Below are positions 31,854-41,879 of a stretch of 64,000 nucleotides of DNA, in pieces. The translations under genes were made by a program, and so were the position numbers. The DNA comes from Effrenium voratum (taxonomy: Eukaryota > Sar > Dinophyceae > Suessiales > Symbiodiniaceae): positions 1-64,000 of the forward strand of contig CAUJNA010001246.1 of NCBI GenBank assembly GCA_963377175.1, in the 5' to 3' direction. The notes beneath the pieces were generated by a model, which worked only from the letters and a program-made list of their open reading frames with translations, was not told the DNA's origin and ran no database searches. Numbering within the stretch: position 1 is the stretch's first letter; each line of letters starts with the position of its first letter.

Positions 31854-31967
31854 GGCCATGGGTCCAAACCCCGTACCCCAGTGAACATCCCAATCCCCAC
31901 TAAAATAGACTAAAATGGGTGGTGCACCTACCCCAAAATGGGATCCCATTGGTTTTGACCCACGGCC
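31854..31967 (+). mobile_element. Family C MITE, copy C4
   Basis: Perfect duplication ATAT; the core has a small deletion. Confidence 0.75.
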
Positions 31968-31995
31968 ATATCGGGACCCCCCGGACCCAACCCAC

Positions 31996-32054
31996 CCATC
32001 TCCTCGTCTTCTCCGCCGGGCAGCACTGCGCTGATCAGCTTCCGCCAACCTCAG
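31996..32054 (-). CDS. Small exon of unknown gene
   Basis: Acceptor CCTTGAG, frame LRLAEADQRSAARRRRGD, donor GTGGGT. Family C copy C4 lies 29 nt downstream in the intron. Confidence 0.45.
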
Positions 32055-32243
32055 CTCAAGGCCGAAAACCGAAACACCTCACGAGGCTTCGCGGCTGCGG
32101 CCGAGAGTGGAACGAGTTAGAACTCTTCATGGGTCTGGGGGTGGGTTTTGGGGCGATGGCCAGAAAGAGATCGTCAGACGGCTTTTCGCCGAGAGGGCCA
32201 GCCATTGCAATGACCGGTAGGATGAAAAGCAAAGGAAGGGCTA

Positions 32244-32370
32244 CGGTGGATGGACGAAATCCATGGCGCACCACTTTGAAACCATGGTTGAAACCACTGT
32301 TGGTCGGTATTTACGGGGGAATCATCCTTCCAGGGATTCTTAGGTGGTGCAGGATTTCGTCCATCCACAG
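32244..32370 (-). mobile_element. Family B MITE, copy B7
   Basis: Both termini near-perfect, TA on each side. Confidence 0.8.
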
Positions 32371-32508
32371 TATTGCCCTACCACCGGCTAACATGGAACA
32401 CGGGGCTTCTGGAAGACCCTGTTCCTTTTAAAGGAACCCCCGAACCTCAGGTTCCCTGTTAATTGGGCAGGCACCCGACCGGGAGCAAAGACCAAACCAG
32501 GAGTAGTC

Positions 32509-32606
32509 TGTGGCTCAAAATGAAACAGCTGGGGTGACGCAGGTTCAAGTTTTGTTTCCATATTACCAAGGTCCCATTTTGGGGGTTCCCATTTTGAGCC
32601 ACAGCC
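32509..32606 (+). mobile_element. Family D/E MITE, copy D4
   Basis: Termini CTGTGGCTCAAAATG and CATTTTGAGCCACAGCC; abuts the donor of the exon ending 32611. Confidence 0.7.
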
Positions 32607-32610
32607 ACAC

Positions 32611-32721
32611 CCTCCCGAACGACGCGAACCGACGAACCGACCGGTCGCTTCGCGGCCGAGCGGCGCTTCGACCAGCTGGACCAGTCCTGGTCCGCCATCT
32701 TGGCATTCCCCGCCGCGTCCC
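32611..32721 (-). CDS. Exon of unknown g­ene ending at a family D element
   Basis: 37 codons, acceptor TTGCCAG. Frame DAAGNAKMADQDWSSWSKRR then SAAKRPVGSSVRVVREG. The donor GTGTGG lies 1-2 nt from the edge of family D copy D4. Excellent GC3. Confidence 0.55.
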
Positions 32722-32852
32722 CTGGCAACGACTCAGTGGGCCCGACTCAGTGAAGTCTGAGGCCCGAGGCCGACCGATGCAAGGCCGACCGATGACCTGG
32801 AATTCGACTGGCGGCAAGTAGCTGGAATTCGAGTAAGTGGCAAACGTGCCGT

Positions 32853-32996
32853 ATGCTGTGATACCGTGGGTGCGAAATCCAGAACTCGGCCCGGTCAGAA
32901 ACCCTCAAATGATTCAAATGATTCATTTGATTCCCCTGTAAACACCAACAAGCAGTGGGTTGTCCATGGTCTCTTAGGTGCAAGATTTCGTCCACT
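32853..32996 (+). mobile_element. Family B MITE, copy B13, degenerate
   Basis: Recognisable GCGAAATCC start, CCCTGTAAACACCAAC body and GATTTCGTCCA end. Confidence 0.45.
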
Positions 32997-33094
32997 TCCC
33001 CTTTCTTAACGCACGCTTTGGCGCACGCTTGGGCTGTCGTCCATGGACTTGCCGCTTCTTGAGGATCAGCTGCCTGGGACCCAAAAGCGGCTTA

Positions 33095-33235
33095 TGCTGT
33101 GCATGGCTGCGAAATCCATAAACCGCACCACCTCAGGAACCCTGGATTCGGATTTGATTCTCCTGTAAATCCCAACAAATAGTGGTTTCAACCATGGTTT
33201 CCAAGTGGTGCGAAGTGGATTTCGTCCATCCACAG
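33095..33235 (+). mobile_element. Family B MITE, copy B8
   Basis: Right terminus intact with TA; left terminus diverged. Confidence 0.7.
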
Positions 33236-33268
33236 TAGTGCAAAGCTTCCAGGGAGCGTAGTTCAACG

Positions 33269-33390
33269 GCCATGGGCCAAAACCCAAATCGGTAGTCCCC
33301 AGTGAACGGGACCCAATCCAACCACTAAAATAGGTCCTAAAATGGGTGGTGAATTCACCTATCCCAAAATGGTACCATTGGTTTGAACCA
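33269..33390 (+). mobile_element. Family C MITE, copy C5
   Basis: Full copy; the right end is eroded. Confidence 0.7.
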
Positions 33391-33419
33391 AACTACTCAA
33401 GAAGGCCACCCTCCAAGAA

Positions 33420-33530
33420 CCAGACGCACTCTTGAACCACCCGCACAGCCTCCCAAGCAAAAACCCTAGGCCCCTGGGTCCGCGGCCGCAGCTGCTGCCA
33501 GAGTTGGATCTCGGGGTAGGTCTCCCAGAT
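33420..33530 (-). CDS. Exon of unknown gene
   Basis: 37 codons, acceptor CTCCTCAG, donor GTGGCC. Frame IWETYPEIQLWQQLRPRTQG then PRVFAWEAVRVVQECVWFLE. Family C copy C5 lies 29 nt downstream. Confidence 0.6.
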
Positions 33531-33928
33531 CTGAGGAGCGGCAAACATCCAACAAAGGACCGACCAACCACGGCGAAGTCTCAGCTGTTGGCCAAGTCGA
33601 TCATTCTTAACGTTGCCATAACAGGAATGTTTCAAACGGCCCGGGCATGTAGAAAAACTGATCTCTGGCAGTGGTGGACATGTCAAGCGGAAAAAAGAAA
33701 AGAAAGAGTTGCGCGCTGACCCGGCCTTGCTCCACTGCCGGCGCACGCAGCCGTCGCTGCTGTCACTCTCAATCTGCCTCGGGCCAGTCACTTCTTTGTT
33801 GGAGGTGGAATGCAAGCCTGTGAGTAGGATGTAGACCTTGTGGCCGTAACAGCCAGCGGGTTGTAGACCATTTGGTGGCTGTAACAGCACCCACATCGCA
33901 CTGTGCAACATGAAAGCCAGTTGGCAAT

Positions 33929-34028
33929 GGGTCTAAAATAGGTGCCCAAAATGAAACCCTGGTAAATGGAAACATGGACCAAAACCTGCGGTCCAATTCC
34001 TGGTGGTTTCATTTTGACCCATACCCAG
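33929..34028 (-). mobile_element. Family D MITE, copy D5
   Basis: Body near consensus; left end eroded. Confidence 0.65.
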
Positions 34029-34135
34029 TTGTCCGACTGCCTTTCGCTTCGAGCGGCGCGGCTCTGGCCAGCAGGCAGAGGAAGTGCGCGCGATAGCGCT
34101 TGGGCGCGCAGTCATAGGAGCTACCTGGGCCCGTA

Positions 34136-34265
34136 CTGTGGATGGACAAAATCCACTTCGCACCACTTTAAAGCCATGCGGAAACCATAACGGTTGCTGG
34201 TATTTACAGGGGAATCATATCATTCCAGGGTTTCTTGGGTGGTGCACAATTTCGTCCATCCACAG
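34136..34265 (-). mobile_element. Family B MITE, copy B9
   Basis: Best copy: CCG-TA-CTGTGGATGG ... CCATCCACAG-TA-CGG, TA duplication. Confidence 0.85.
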
Positions 34266-34726
34266 TACGGTTCAAAACCATTCCGTGGATCACCCTGTAC
34301 CAATAGACCCGGACCTCGGCCTTTTTCGCCGGTTTCTCCAATCACGCCATAGTCATGTCGATTGGTTGGTGTGTGCCACGCGCCGCGCGCCTCTTGGCAA
34401 CTGAGTCTCGGATCTCTGGCGAAGCCGTGCACGTGCACCCGCCCCTCCCTCTTCCACCAAGTGTCGCAGAGCTGGCTGCGCCATCGCCTCGAGGCATCGC
34501 CATCGCCAAATTGAATGGTCCAAATTCACAGGGGCGAAGACTGCCAACCTGAACATCTCGACATGTTTTCGCAAATGTGGAATCTCACGAAGGGAGCTTA
34601 CATCGCACACCCGTCACATCCGACACATCCAACACATCTGCAATTTGTTTACCATATTTCACAAAACCTGAAAAAAGGGAAGCTCCCAAGTAACAGCACC
34701 TCTGCCATGGCTTCAGCTTGTCTTAC

Positions 34727-34863
34727 CCCAAAGGATCGGTGAGAACACAGCCGACACAGGCGGGGGCGCGCCTCCAGCAGCTCCCCACTCTCCGCCAGCC
34801 AGCCCCGCACGAAGTGCTCCGGCGCGGCCTCGGGCTGCGCCCAGCCCCCGCGCTCCGGCAGAC
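34727..34863 (-). CDS. Exon of unknown gene
   Basis: Acceptor GCGGCCAG, donor GTAAGA. Frame LPERGGWAQPEAAPEHFVRG then WLAESGELLEARPRLCRLCS. Excellent GC3. Confidence 0.6.
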
Positions 34864-34904
34864 CTGGCCGCGGCGGATGTTGCGATGGGGCGAGACCAGT
34901 TGCA

Positions 34905-35042
34905 GGATGGATGGGGGGGATGGTCCGGGGATGGTCCGGGGCGGGGATTTGGATGGTCTGTGGGGGGGGGGGGTTGGGGGGGATGAACTGGGACATGGTA
35001 TGGGAGATGATCTGGGGGAGGTCTGGGAGATGGTCTGGTGAT
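34905..35042 (+). repeat. G-rich GATGGTCYGGG repeat
   Basis: Imperfect 11-nt units with several long G runs, just upstream of the exon at 34863. Confidence 0.65.
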
Positions 35043-35431
35043 TCTGCCCCAAGGATCGATCAACCACTCTTGCCTCGTTCACCAATGTTGCTATTAGGAA
35101 TTCCGAACACCAGCAAGATCGCAGCACCGATTCGGAGTTGGACTCAGGTGCTTGCCGGCTTGGCATCACCGAGGCCTTTGAGGCACCGACTGTACCTGGA
35201 AACCAACTTTGAAGTCTTACCCAAAGCGGGAGACTGGCCTCCGCACAAAACATCTAGCCAGCCTTCTGCAAGCCACTGGCCAATAGTAAGAATTCCAAAA
35301 CCTGGATCCCCAAGTAAAAGGACCCGCCCTTCCAACCTTCCAAATTTTACCATATGTCCAAAACCTGGCAAAAAGGGAAGCCCCAAGCGAAAGCTTTGCT
35401 CGTTTTAGCCCCCAGGAATCGGTGAGCTCGC

Positions 35432-35495
35432 CATGCCCGGGACCCCCGGCGGAGGCAGGTCTGCGCCCGCTGCTGCGCCGCGCGAGGCACCCAGC
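35432..35495 (-). CDS. Exon of unknown gene
   Basis: Acceptor GGGGCCAG, frame VPRAAQQRAQTCLRRGSRAW. The donor may be a GC site. Family D copy D6 lies 18 nt upstream. Confidence 0.45.
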
Positions 35496-35513
35496 CTGGC
35501 CCCACATCCAAAT

Positions 35514-35615
35514 GGGTGTGGGTCAAAAAGATGTGCATAAAATGGGTTGCCCTAGTAATGGAAACAAGGGGCTAGGAATCTGCGGTTTCTGGCGGGTTAA
35601 TTTTGACCCACATCC
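35514..35615 (-). mobile_element. Family D MITE, copy D6
   Basis: Perfect duplication AAAT. Confidence 0.75.
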
Positions 35616-35668
35616 AAATGCGTGGTGCCCCAAGGCGTCGCTACAAACAAAAGCGAAAAGGAACCAAT

Positions 35669-35747
35669 GGGTGTGGTTGTCAAAAATAGGGTAACAACAT
35701 GGACTAAAACCTGCGGTTTATTGGTGGTTTAATTTTGACCCATCCCC
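35669..35747 (-). mobile_element. Family D MITE, copy D7, deleted
   Basis: Shortened left half; flanks caat/aaat. Confidence 0.6.
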
Positions 35748-35769
35748 AAATAGCATCTCGAAAAAGACA

Positions 35770-35880
35770 CCAGTGCAAACCTTTTGGATTTAGACACAAA
35801 CAACTTTCACGCGACACAGGTGTCCAAGGACAAAAAGGACCTCTAGTGCAAACTTTTGGATGTAGACACAACCAACTGTC
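35770..35880 (+). repeat. Direct duplication of about 36 bp
   Basis: AGTGCAAACCTTTTGGATTT... at 35772 recurs at 35845 with few changes. Confidence 0.65.
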
Positions 35881-35954
35881 ATTTGCTTTTTGCATGGATA
35901 ACCTACGAGATACGTGTCCAAAAACCTCCAGAAGTGGCTAAGCCCCTTTTCCAC

Positions 35955-36004
35955 AGGGTTTCTGAAGGGTGGTGCGATTTCTGGATACCGCACCCCAACA
36001 GTAG
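35955..36004 (-). mobile_element. Family B fragment, copy B14
   Basis: Right half only: GGTTTCTGAAGGGTGGTGCG to CAACAGTA. Confidence 0.4.
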
Positions 36005-36093
36005 GTGTCCAAGCAAGAAGGACACGTAAGTGGCTTAGTGGCCCTTCTCCTTGAAACCAGAAGTGGCGAAGCTTCTTTTCTTTCGGTTGAAAC

Positions 36094-36187
36094 CTCCGGG
36101 TCTGGCCTTGGCCCTTCAGCGCCAGCACTGCGCCCAGCAGCCGCGAGGCCTCCGCGAAGAGGGCGCTCTGGGGCCGCTTCAGCTCGC
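36094..36187 (-). CDS. Exon, probably J-domain gene, downstream part
   Basis: Acceptor GGGGCAG, donor GTTTCA. Frame ELKRPQSALFAEASRLLGAV then LALKGQGQTRR. It follows the J-domain exons in the same orientation and could continue that protein; linkage is inferred. Confidence 0.5.
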
Positions 36188-36842
36188 CTGCCCCCCCTCG
36201 CCCCTCGCCCCGTGGACACAGACTCCATGGTGCATCTGTCCCTTGCAATGTGTTCACCCCAGAGGTTATTAAGGGAAAGGTGTTCCCTTTGGCAAAACTA
36301 CCAAGTACACCCCCCCAAAAAAATATCAACTGGGGTTGATCAATATGGGGTCAACGTTCGGCGGTTTGCTTGGGCGTGCCTGCCGCGCGGAGGGGGAATG
36401 GGGCTGCCAAACGCCGCTGAAGTGCACGGGAGGCATCCAAGCCTCAAAAACCAGAAGGTCGGCGGAAAGAAAAAGAAAAAACAACTATCACAGTATACTG
36501 GAAATATGCGCCGTTTCGTCCACGGAACTTCAGCAAATTGAGGGAGATGTCTATTGTTTTTTTGTTGGCCCCGGTTTTCAAAAACTCTCGGGATGCCCTC
36601 AAAACGAGACAAATCCGGAGCTGGGGACAGGGAGAGGTCAAGAGCGATGGACGCACTTTCTGGCGGCAAGGACCGGTTTGTATTTGTCGCTGTGAATCAG
36701 AGTGACCCATGTTGTGATGAAAATTATGTCGCGTCCAATGCTCTTGACATTCTTCCTGGGGTATGAAGGGATGCAAATCGGCTTTGTGCAGGCGCCGCCC
36801 TGTTTAAACCCCTGGTTTCTGAGAGAGGGACAACCCAAAAAC

Positions 36843-36931
36843 CCTCTTGAAGGTTCCCTCCAGATGGCCCACATCCAAGCAGCTCTGCTTTAGCTCATCC
36901 TGCGCTTCCTTGAGGCGCTTGAAGGCGTCGC
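36843..36931 (-). CDS. J-domain exon 3 (helix III)
   Basis: Acceptor CGCTAG, frame GDAFKRLKEAQDELKQSCLD, donor GTTTTT. It joins in phase to the HPD exon at 37194-37247, giving a junction DNPDA-GDAFKRLKEAQDEL, the usual run from the HPD loop into helix III of J-domains. Confidence 0.65.
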
Positions 36932-37193
36932 CTAGCGGGCAAACTTGATCATGCCATGGAGAGGGTCCATGATACCAAAAGGCAGTTCCCCTTCATGGGA
37001 AAGGCGAATTTCCCCTCGGTGGCCAACTAAATCGTGCTTCCTTGCTGGATACACATCAGGCTGCTTATGCAGTCGGTCGCAAACCCAGCAGTTTGCAGCA
37101 TTGGAGCAAAGCCTTAATGGAAGCGCCCAGATCAAAAACAGTGCAAAGCTCTTCGCGTGCCTCGATTCGCCGCGCTTCCCCCTCGAGCCCGGC

Positions 37194-37247
37194 CTGCATC
37201 CGGGTTGTCCGGGTTTTTGTCCGGGTGCAAGGCTCTCGAGAGTTGCC
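37194..37247 (-). CDS. J-domain exon 2 (HPD motif)
   Basis: A 54-nt exon encoding QLSRALHPDKNPDNPDA, with the His-Pro-Asp motif that makes J-domain proteins stimulate Hsp70 ATPase. Acceptor GCCGAG, donor GCCGGG (a GC donor). Phases match the exons on both sides. An alternative frame nearby (AGLEGEARRIEAREELCTVF, about 37193-37085) then lies in the intron or belongs to an alternative product. Confidence 0.7.
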
Positions 37248-37622
37248 CTCGGCATCTCCCGGCATGAGATTGGACCAACCTCCACAGCGAAACTTGAGAA
37301 CCAAATGTTGTCGGGTGATGAGAAGCAAGGCTTGACGGGCCGCTTACAGCAAGCACCAAGAAACGAGATGACAAGCTTGATTGAACAAGCCCGAAGCACC
37401 CCGTCGCCTACGCGCCCCGGTTCCAAGAACAAAACAATGCGGTCAAATGTCCAGCCCAGGCCAAAAACAATCTCAAAACCCATGTCTTGCACTTCAAACT
37501 TGGCATCAACACCTCTTTTCTTCCGGCCATCATTTAGGGCCCACGTTTTTACGTGTGCACGCCCTTGTTGACAGGCACCCCCCCCCCAGCCACCCGCCAC
37601 CCCGCCCAGCCCGCCGAGCCGC

Positions 37623-37706
37623 GGAAGGCGTAGGCGATGTCCGGCTCCCCGAAGCCTCCGAGGTGGGCACCGCCCAGACGCAGCACCGCGCCCGGCAGCG
37701 GCGTGG
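37623..37706 (-). CDS. J-domain exon 1 (helices I-II)
   Basis: Frame TPLPGAVLRLGGAHLGGFGE then PDIAYAFR. The donor is GCGGCT. Splicing from GCCTTCC to GGCAACTC restores AFRQLSRALHPDKN, matching helix II running into the HPD loop. The acceptor CAACAAAG is plausible. Confidence 0.6.
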
Positions 37707-38366
37707 CTTTGTTGGAGGGGCAGATCCTCCGCTTCCGTCGGCTTCGCTCAGCTCAGGCTCCCCCAAGATGTGCTCTGGGACGCCCCCCCCAAAAAAATGG
37801 GGAGAAAAAACCGAGGGATGCGCAAACGCTCCCAAAAGAAGACTGAGGGAATATGCAAAAGCCACCAAGGGCTTGAGGTTTCCGAAATGATTTCGACATG
37901 CGGGTCTTGGCACGCTAAAGTTGTGCGACTGGTTCCCATTGGTCACTGCACGACCGTGACTTCTCCCTGAAAGCCTTCGCCCGATCACGGCCACTGTCCA
38001 AGGACTGTTCTGACCCCACATGGCCCGTCCTGGCAATCTCCTCCCCAGGATCCCCGACCTGAATCACGAGAGTCATCCCCAAAACTGAGCATCCTCAAAC
38101 CACAGAGCACCACAGGATGCCTCGCAGCAGTGAGGGTTTTGGGCTTACAGAACCAACATCATGGCAGCCAGGGCTCCTGCTTGACCATCCCACTCCAAAT
38201 CCAACTATTCAAAGGCCCTTTGGCCAACTCAAGAGAAAATCGACCGTGGCACACACCCCAAACTCGTGGAAAAAAAAAGAGACTACAGCATCGGTTTGAA
38301 GGAGGCACAAGCAGTACGACGCTAGCCCTTGAATGACGCCAACAGGCAGGGCGCATGTTCTGGTGT

Positions 38367-38502
38367 GCCACAATCAAAACCTGGCACTAAAATGGTGAAC
38401 CCAGAACCATGCTTCAAGAATCAAGAAGGCGGATATCCGCAGCCATTTATGGCTGGGACTGTTCCTTGCTAACCTTCACTTACCCGGGTTTGGAGCACGC
38501 TC
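38367..38502 (+). mobile_element. Family A MITE, copy A9
   Basis: Full-length with perfect internal palindrome GCGGATATCCGC; no clear duplication. Confidence 0.75.
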
Positions 38503-38569
38503 AGCTGGGAAAAACCGCCCCCCCCCCTTCGAAACGCCCCAACGCGGCTCGCTCGGCTCGGCTCGTTGC

Positions 38570-38667
38570 CAAGGCTGCGGCCAGGATCTTGAAGCTCCCG
38601 TGGGCCGCCTCCACCGCTTCCTCCAGCGCCTGCCGCACTTTGGGCTCCGCGAACCAGGGCTCGTCGC
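38570..38667 (-). CDS. Exon upstream of the J-domain exons
   Basis: Acceptor GCCTTCAG, frame GDEPWFAEPKVRQALEEAVE then AAHGSFKILAAAL, donor GCAACG (GC type). Excellent GC3. Phase to the next exon does not match as drawn, so an exon or the donor may be misplaced. Confidence 0.5.
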
Positions 38668-38908
38668 CTGAAGGCCCGGAAAGGCCCGAGAGCAGCCCGA
38701 TTTGTTTTGGAGAAAAGGGCCGTCTTTGGAAGGACAGGTCGGGTTTGTCAACAACGCCGCATGCAAAACACCCTACAAGAACATGCCCCTTCCCTGTTGC
38801 AGTCATTTAAGGGCTATCACCGTGCTGATTGCACCTCCTTGCCTGTTTGAAGGATGATTACTGCGGCTCCTCATCCTCCTCCTCTGTGCTGGATGCAATG
38901 GAACCAGA

Positions 38909-39055
38909 TTAATTATATTTCTTCTGCAGTTCTCTGCGAATGTGATTCCGCTCTGCTCGAATCTGCTGTCGAGCGTGACCCTGCTTTGCACCGCACAAGC
39001 GCTTCACTTCTGCCAAGAGGCCGAAGGCTTCCACGCCGTCCTGGAGCGGGCGTTT
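38909..39055 (-). CDS. C-terminal exon with stop codon
   Basis: Frame PLQDGVEAFGLLAEVKRLCG continues through GHARQQIRAERNHIRREL to QKKYN and TAA. The basic, helical tail and high GC3 argue for a real C-terminus. The upstream acceptor is unclear. Confidence 0.55.
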   Translation of the reverse strand, partial: KRPLQDGVEAFGLLAEVKRLCGAKQGHARQQIRAERNHIRRELQKKYN

Positions 39056-39691
39056 TAGTGGAGAAAACTGCTTCACGTTGACTAAGAGCAACTGGCGCAC
39101 TGGTCCACAAACTAACTGGGTCGACGTCACCAGCATTAATGAAGAAAGCACTGCTTGCACCCTGATGAGGAGCGTTCAAACCTTGATTCTCCCGAACCCT
39201 GCGTCCTGTTTCCCAGGTGGAACAGCGCAACTCTCTGTGGTTTGTTCAATTGCAATGCCCGAAACTCGGCACGAGTCTCTGTCATATGATGCAAGTTGTG
39301 GCAGAAGCGTCCATAGAGTTGATCAGACTGTGGAGCTAGGTCGAGAGTTCAGGACAAGTCCAGATTTGTTTTGTACACTTTCCCAATAGAGCCGGCGATG
39401 CCGGTTGCCGGAAGCTTCAAAAATATACAACCTATAGTGTCGGTACCTTTTCTCTTTGCTCTTTCTCTTGCTCTGCCAAAAACACAGAAGTTCCTTCTAA
39501 ACATCCTTTGGTAAGCTTGCGGTTTATTTGGGAAACAAGGACGGCCCTTTTTTGGCGCTGACTCCTGTTTAAAGGCACATCTGCCTAAAAAGAAACTACT
39601 AAAAAAAGGCTGGACCACGCCAAAGGGAAGAAGCAGTAACTGCCCCAATTCGTCCCCCCCCTTTTGCCATTTGGGGTGAGGTCCCCTTCGC

Positions 39692-39762
39692 CTGCGGCGG
39701 GGGCAGCTCAGTGGGTGGTCGCCGCAGCGTGCACCGCAGCCTCTCCAGCTCCTCATCGTCAC
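39692..39762 (-). CDS. Exon of charged-protein gene
   Basis: Acceptor CGGACAG, frame DDEELERLRCTLRRPPTELP, donor GCGAAG (GC type). Confidence 0.45.
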
Positions 39763-40179
39763 CTGTCCGACGTGCGATGTCGGGGGTGTGCCTGGTTTCC
39801 TTGGCTGGACTGAGCATCCATGATACCTGAACGCCTTATGGCTTTGGTCTTTGACCAATGGGATAAAGGGATAACAGGGTAAGTTCATAATGCCTTAATG
39901 GGATAACAGGGCAAGTTCCTCTTGCCATGTCTTGCAATCCTGTATGTGCACTGACATATACGGAAGATTCCATGATCTACGCGGCGGAGATTATGAATGG
40001 ACTTCGTCACTCTCAAGATTATGATGAGCATCCATCTTGATCCTTTTCGCAGTTCTTTCATTCCGATCGACAAAAAGGATTGACCAAAGTGGAGAAGCAC
40101 CAGAAGAAGGCCAGCTCAATCAAGTGGGAAAGATTATCTGCTGTTCACAGAAAGCTTCCGTTCAGATCCCCTTGTCGAC

Positions 40180-40297
40180 CCCCTCTCTCTGGGCTGGCCA
40201 AAAGCATCAGCAAAGCTATCCGGCTGAGGCGGCGCCGGCGCCGCGCCCGGCGGGCCGGCGCTGGCCGGGTCGGCGCTCGCAGCTTTCGCCTGGATCT
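40180..40297 (-). CDS. Exon of charged-protein gene
   Basis: Acceptor GAAGCCAG, frame IQAKAASADPASAGPPGAAP then APPQPDSFADAFGQPRERG, donor GTCGAC. Pro/Ala-rich. Confidence 0.45.
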
Positions 40298-40532
40298 CTG
40301 GCTTCGGTGTCTCATGCCCGGCAAAACTTCTGAATGCGTGGGAGACCATGCATCAACAGCCACGGATCACCCGTCCCCGGTTGGTTTGAACAAAAATGAC
40401 TGGCCAAATGCCACCCATCACTGGTCCCCTGCTGGATTCAAGTCAGAAATGCAAACCAGCGAAGCCAACATCGATGCACCAAGCGAAGCTCGGAAGCCAC
40501 AAATCACCGGCATCAAATGCTGGGGGCCCCAC

Positions 40533-40626
40533 CGGCGTCGCACTGGCGGTGGGCTCGTCGTGGCGGGCCTGGCTCAGGAGCCTGGGCGAGGCGAAGGCGA
40601 ATTGGGCAGTCCCCACAAAGCGGTCG
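40533..40626 (-). CDS. Exon of charged-protein gene
   Basis: Acceptor TATCTAG, frame TAQFAFASPRLLSQARHDEP then TASATP, donor GTGGGG. High GC3. Confidence 0.5.
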
Positions 40627-40736
40627 CTAGATAAACGGCAGCCAAGCAGGGCCCTTTCATAGCCAAAACCTGAACCCCCACCAGAATCAGACTCCAACCC
40701 TTCTGCGGTCGCCCGCCCTTCCGCCCTTCCGCCCAC

Positions 40737-40829
40737 CCCGCGCCTCCGCAGGATGCCCGCCTTCACTGCCGGCAGCTTGGCCCTCCGCGCGCTTGGTGGC
40801 AGCGCCGCTAGCGACTTCTCGGCCATCTC
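40737..40829 (-). CDS. Exon of charged-protein gene
   Basis: 31 codons, acceptor CGCCCCAG, donor GTGGGC. Frame EMAEKSLAALPPSARRAKLP then AVKAGILRRRG. Excellent GC3. Confidence 0.55.
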
Positions 40830-40925
40830 CTGGGGCGGCCCTGGGCGAATGACTCGCAGTCTGCGGACCCGCGACTCGCCCCCCGCGTCGCGCCGCGCGC
40901 CCGGTGGGGCCGACAGGGCCGATAG

Positions 40926-41033
40926 CATAGGTGTCCTTTTGAAAAAGTAGATGGGCTCCCCTGGTAAATGGAAGAAAACCATCTAAACCAGTGCCTTCTA
41001 TGTTTAACCACACTAAAACAAAAAGGACACCTG
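40926..41033. mobile_element. Family F MITE, copy F3
   Basis: Left terminus perfect, right GGACACCTG; flanks share GATAG and most of 8 bp. Confidence 0.7.
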
Positions 41034-41202
41034 CGGCTGATAGGTTCAGGCTCTCTGGCTCTCTTTGGTTCTCTGCAACATGCCCCAAAAAAAGGAAACA
41101 GAAACTCCTCAATCAACAGCAGGATCCAACAGAACAACAGGACTCGCGGGCTCATGGAACTTGTGTTTCACTGTGGCTCCTTTACAGGCGCCTAGCTGCC
41201 AC

Positions 41203-41287
41203 CTTCTGCGCCTTCTGTCGCTCCCGATCGAAAGCCTCGACCGACGCGGCGTCTTCTCCCTCCTCGGCCCGGCGCTCCAACTCCGCC
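41203..41287 (-). CDS. Exon, Arg/Glu-rich helix
   Basis: Acceptor TTGGTCAG, frame AELERRAEEGEDAASVEAFD then RERQKAQK, donor GTGGCA. Excellent GC3. Family F copy F4 lies 45 nt upstream in the intron. Confidence 0.6.
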
Positions 41288-41332
41288 CTGACCAAGGCGC
41301 GGCGGGCGATGGATCAAGCAGCGACTCGCAAA

Positions 41333-41414
41333 CATAGGTGTCCTGTTGGGGGACATAGATGGGTTTCCCTGGTAGATGAGCAAATCACCTGGTAAACCAA
41401 AAAGGACACCTATG
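41333..41414. mobile_element. Family F MITE, copy F4
   Basis: Perfect 11-bp termini and a perfect 8-bp duplication CTCGCAAA. Confidence 0.85.
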
Positions 41415-41879
41415 CTCGCAAAGTCGCCCATCAATGGGAACTCTCCATGAGAAGGGAGAACACTGCTGTTGTTCCTTCCAGTTGTGACCCGCAAAGGCGG
41501 GCTCAGAGCAGCAGGGGCCTGTCTTCATCGCTGATGATGACCTCCACCTGACGGCAGCCCTTTGTCCCAGCTGGCCCAGTCCGAGTTTCTGCAAGCGTAG
41601 GTGAAAGGTCGCAACGTTTTGCAAGTCGCTGGTTATCCCCTGAAAGCGCGGAAGCTGGCCACACCTTGGATCCTTTGAATAGCATCGCCCAAAGCTGATG
41701 GAGCCGATAGCCACTGGATGGGGGGGGCGCCTCTGAACAGGGCAGCCATCAGATCACGGGCCCAGGGCGCAAGGCTCAACTCGCCAAGCGCTCGATGATT
41801 TTCCCCACCCAACAGGAAGGGGTTGTTAGATTTCATATTGGAATCCGCGTTTGCGATGCTTCTACACCACGCCCCCACC

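Larger units (their letters stand above)
36094..38667 (-). other. Inferred gene model: J-domain (DnaJ-type) protein
   Basis: Exons at 38667-38570 (tentative), 37706-37623, 37247-37194, 36931-36843 and 36187-36094 lie in order on the minus strand. The three central ones reconstruct a J-domain in phase with two GC-AG introns of 375 and 262 nt. J-domain proteins recruit Hsp70 chaperones. The 5' start and 3' end are not defined, and more exons to the left may belong here. No zinc-binding DnaJ motif was seen. Confidence 0.6.

Noticed and set aside
37085..37193. Exon AGLEGEARRIEAREELCTVF as part of the main J-domain transcript
   Set aside because: It is open, but including it breaks the in-phase J-domain; kept only as a possible alternative product.
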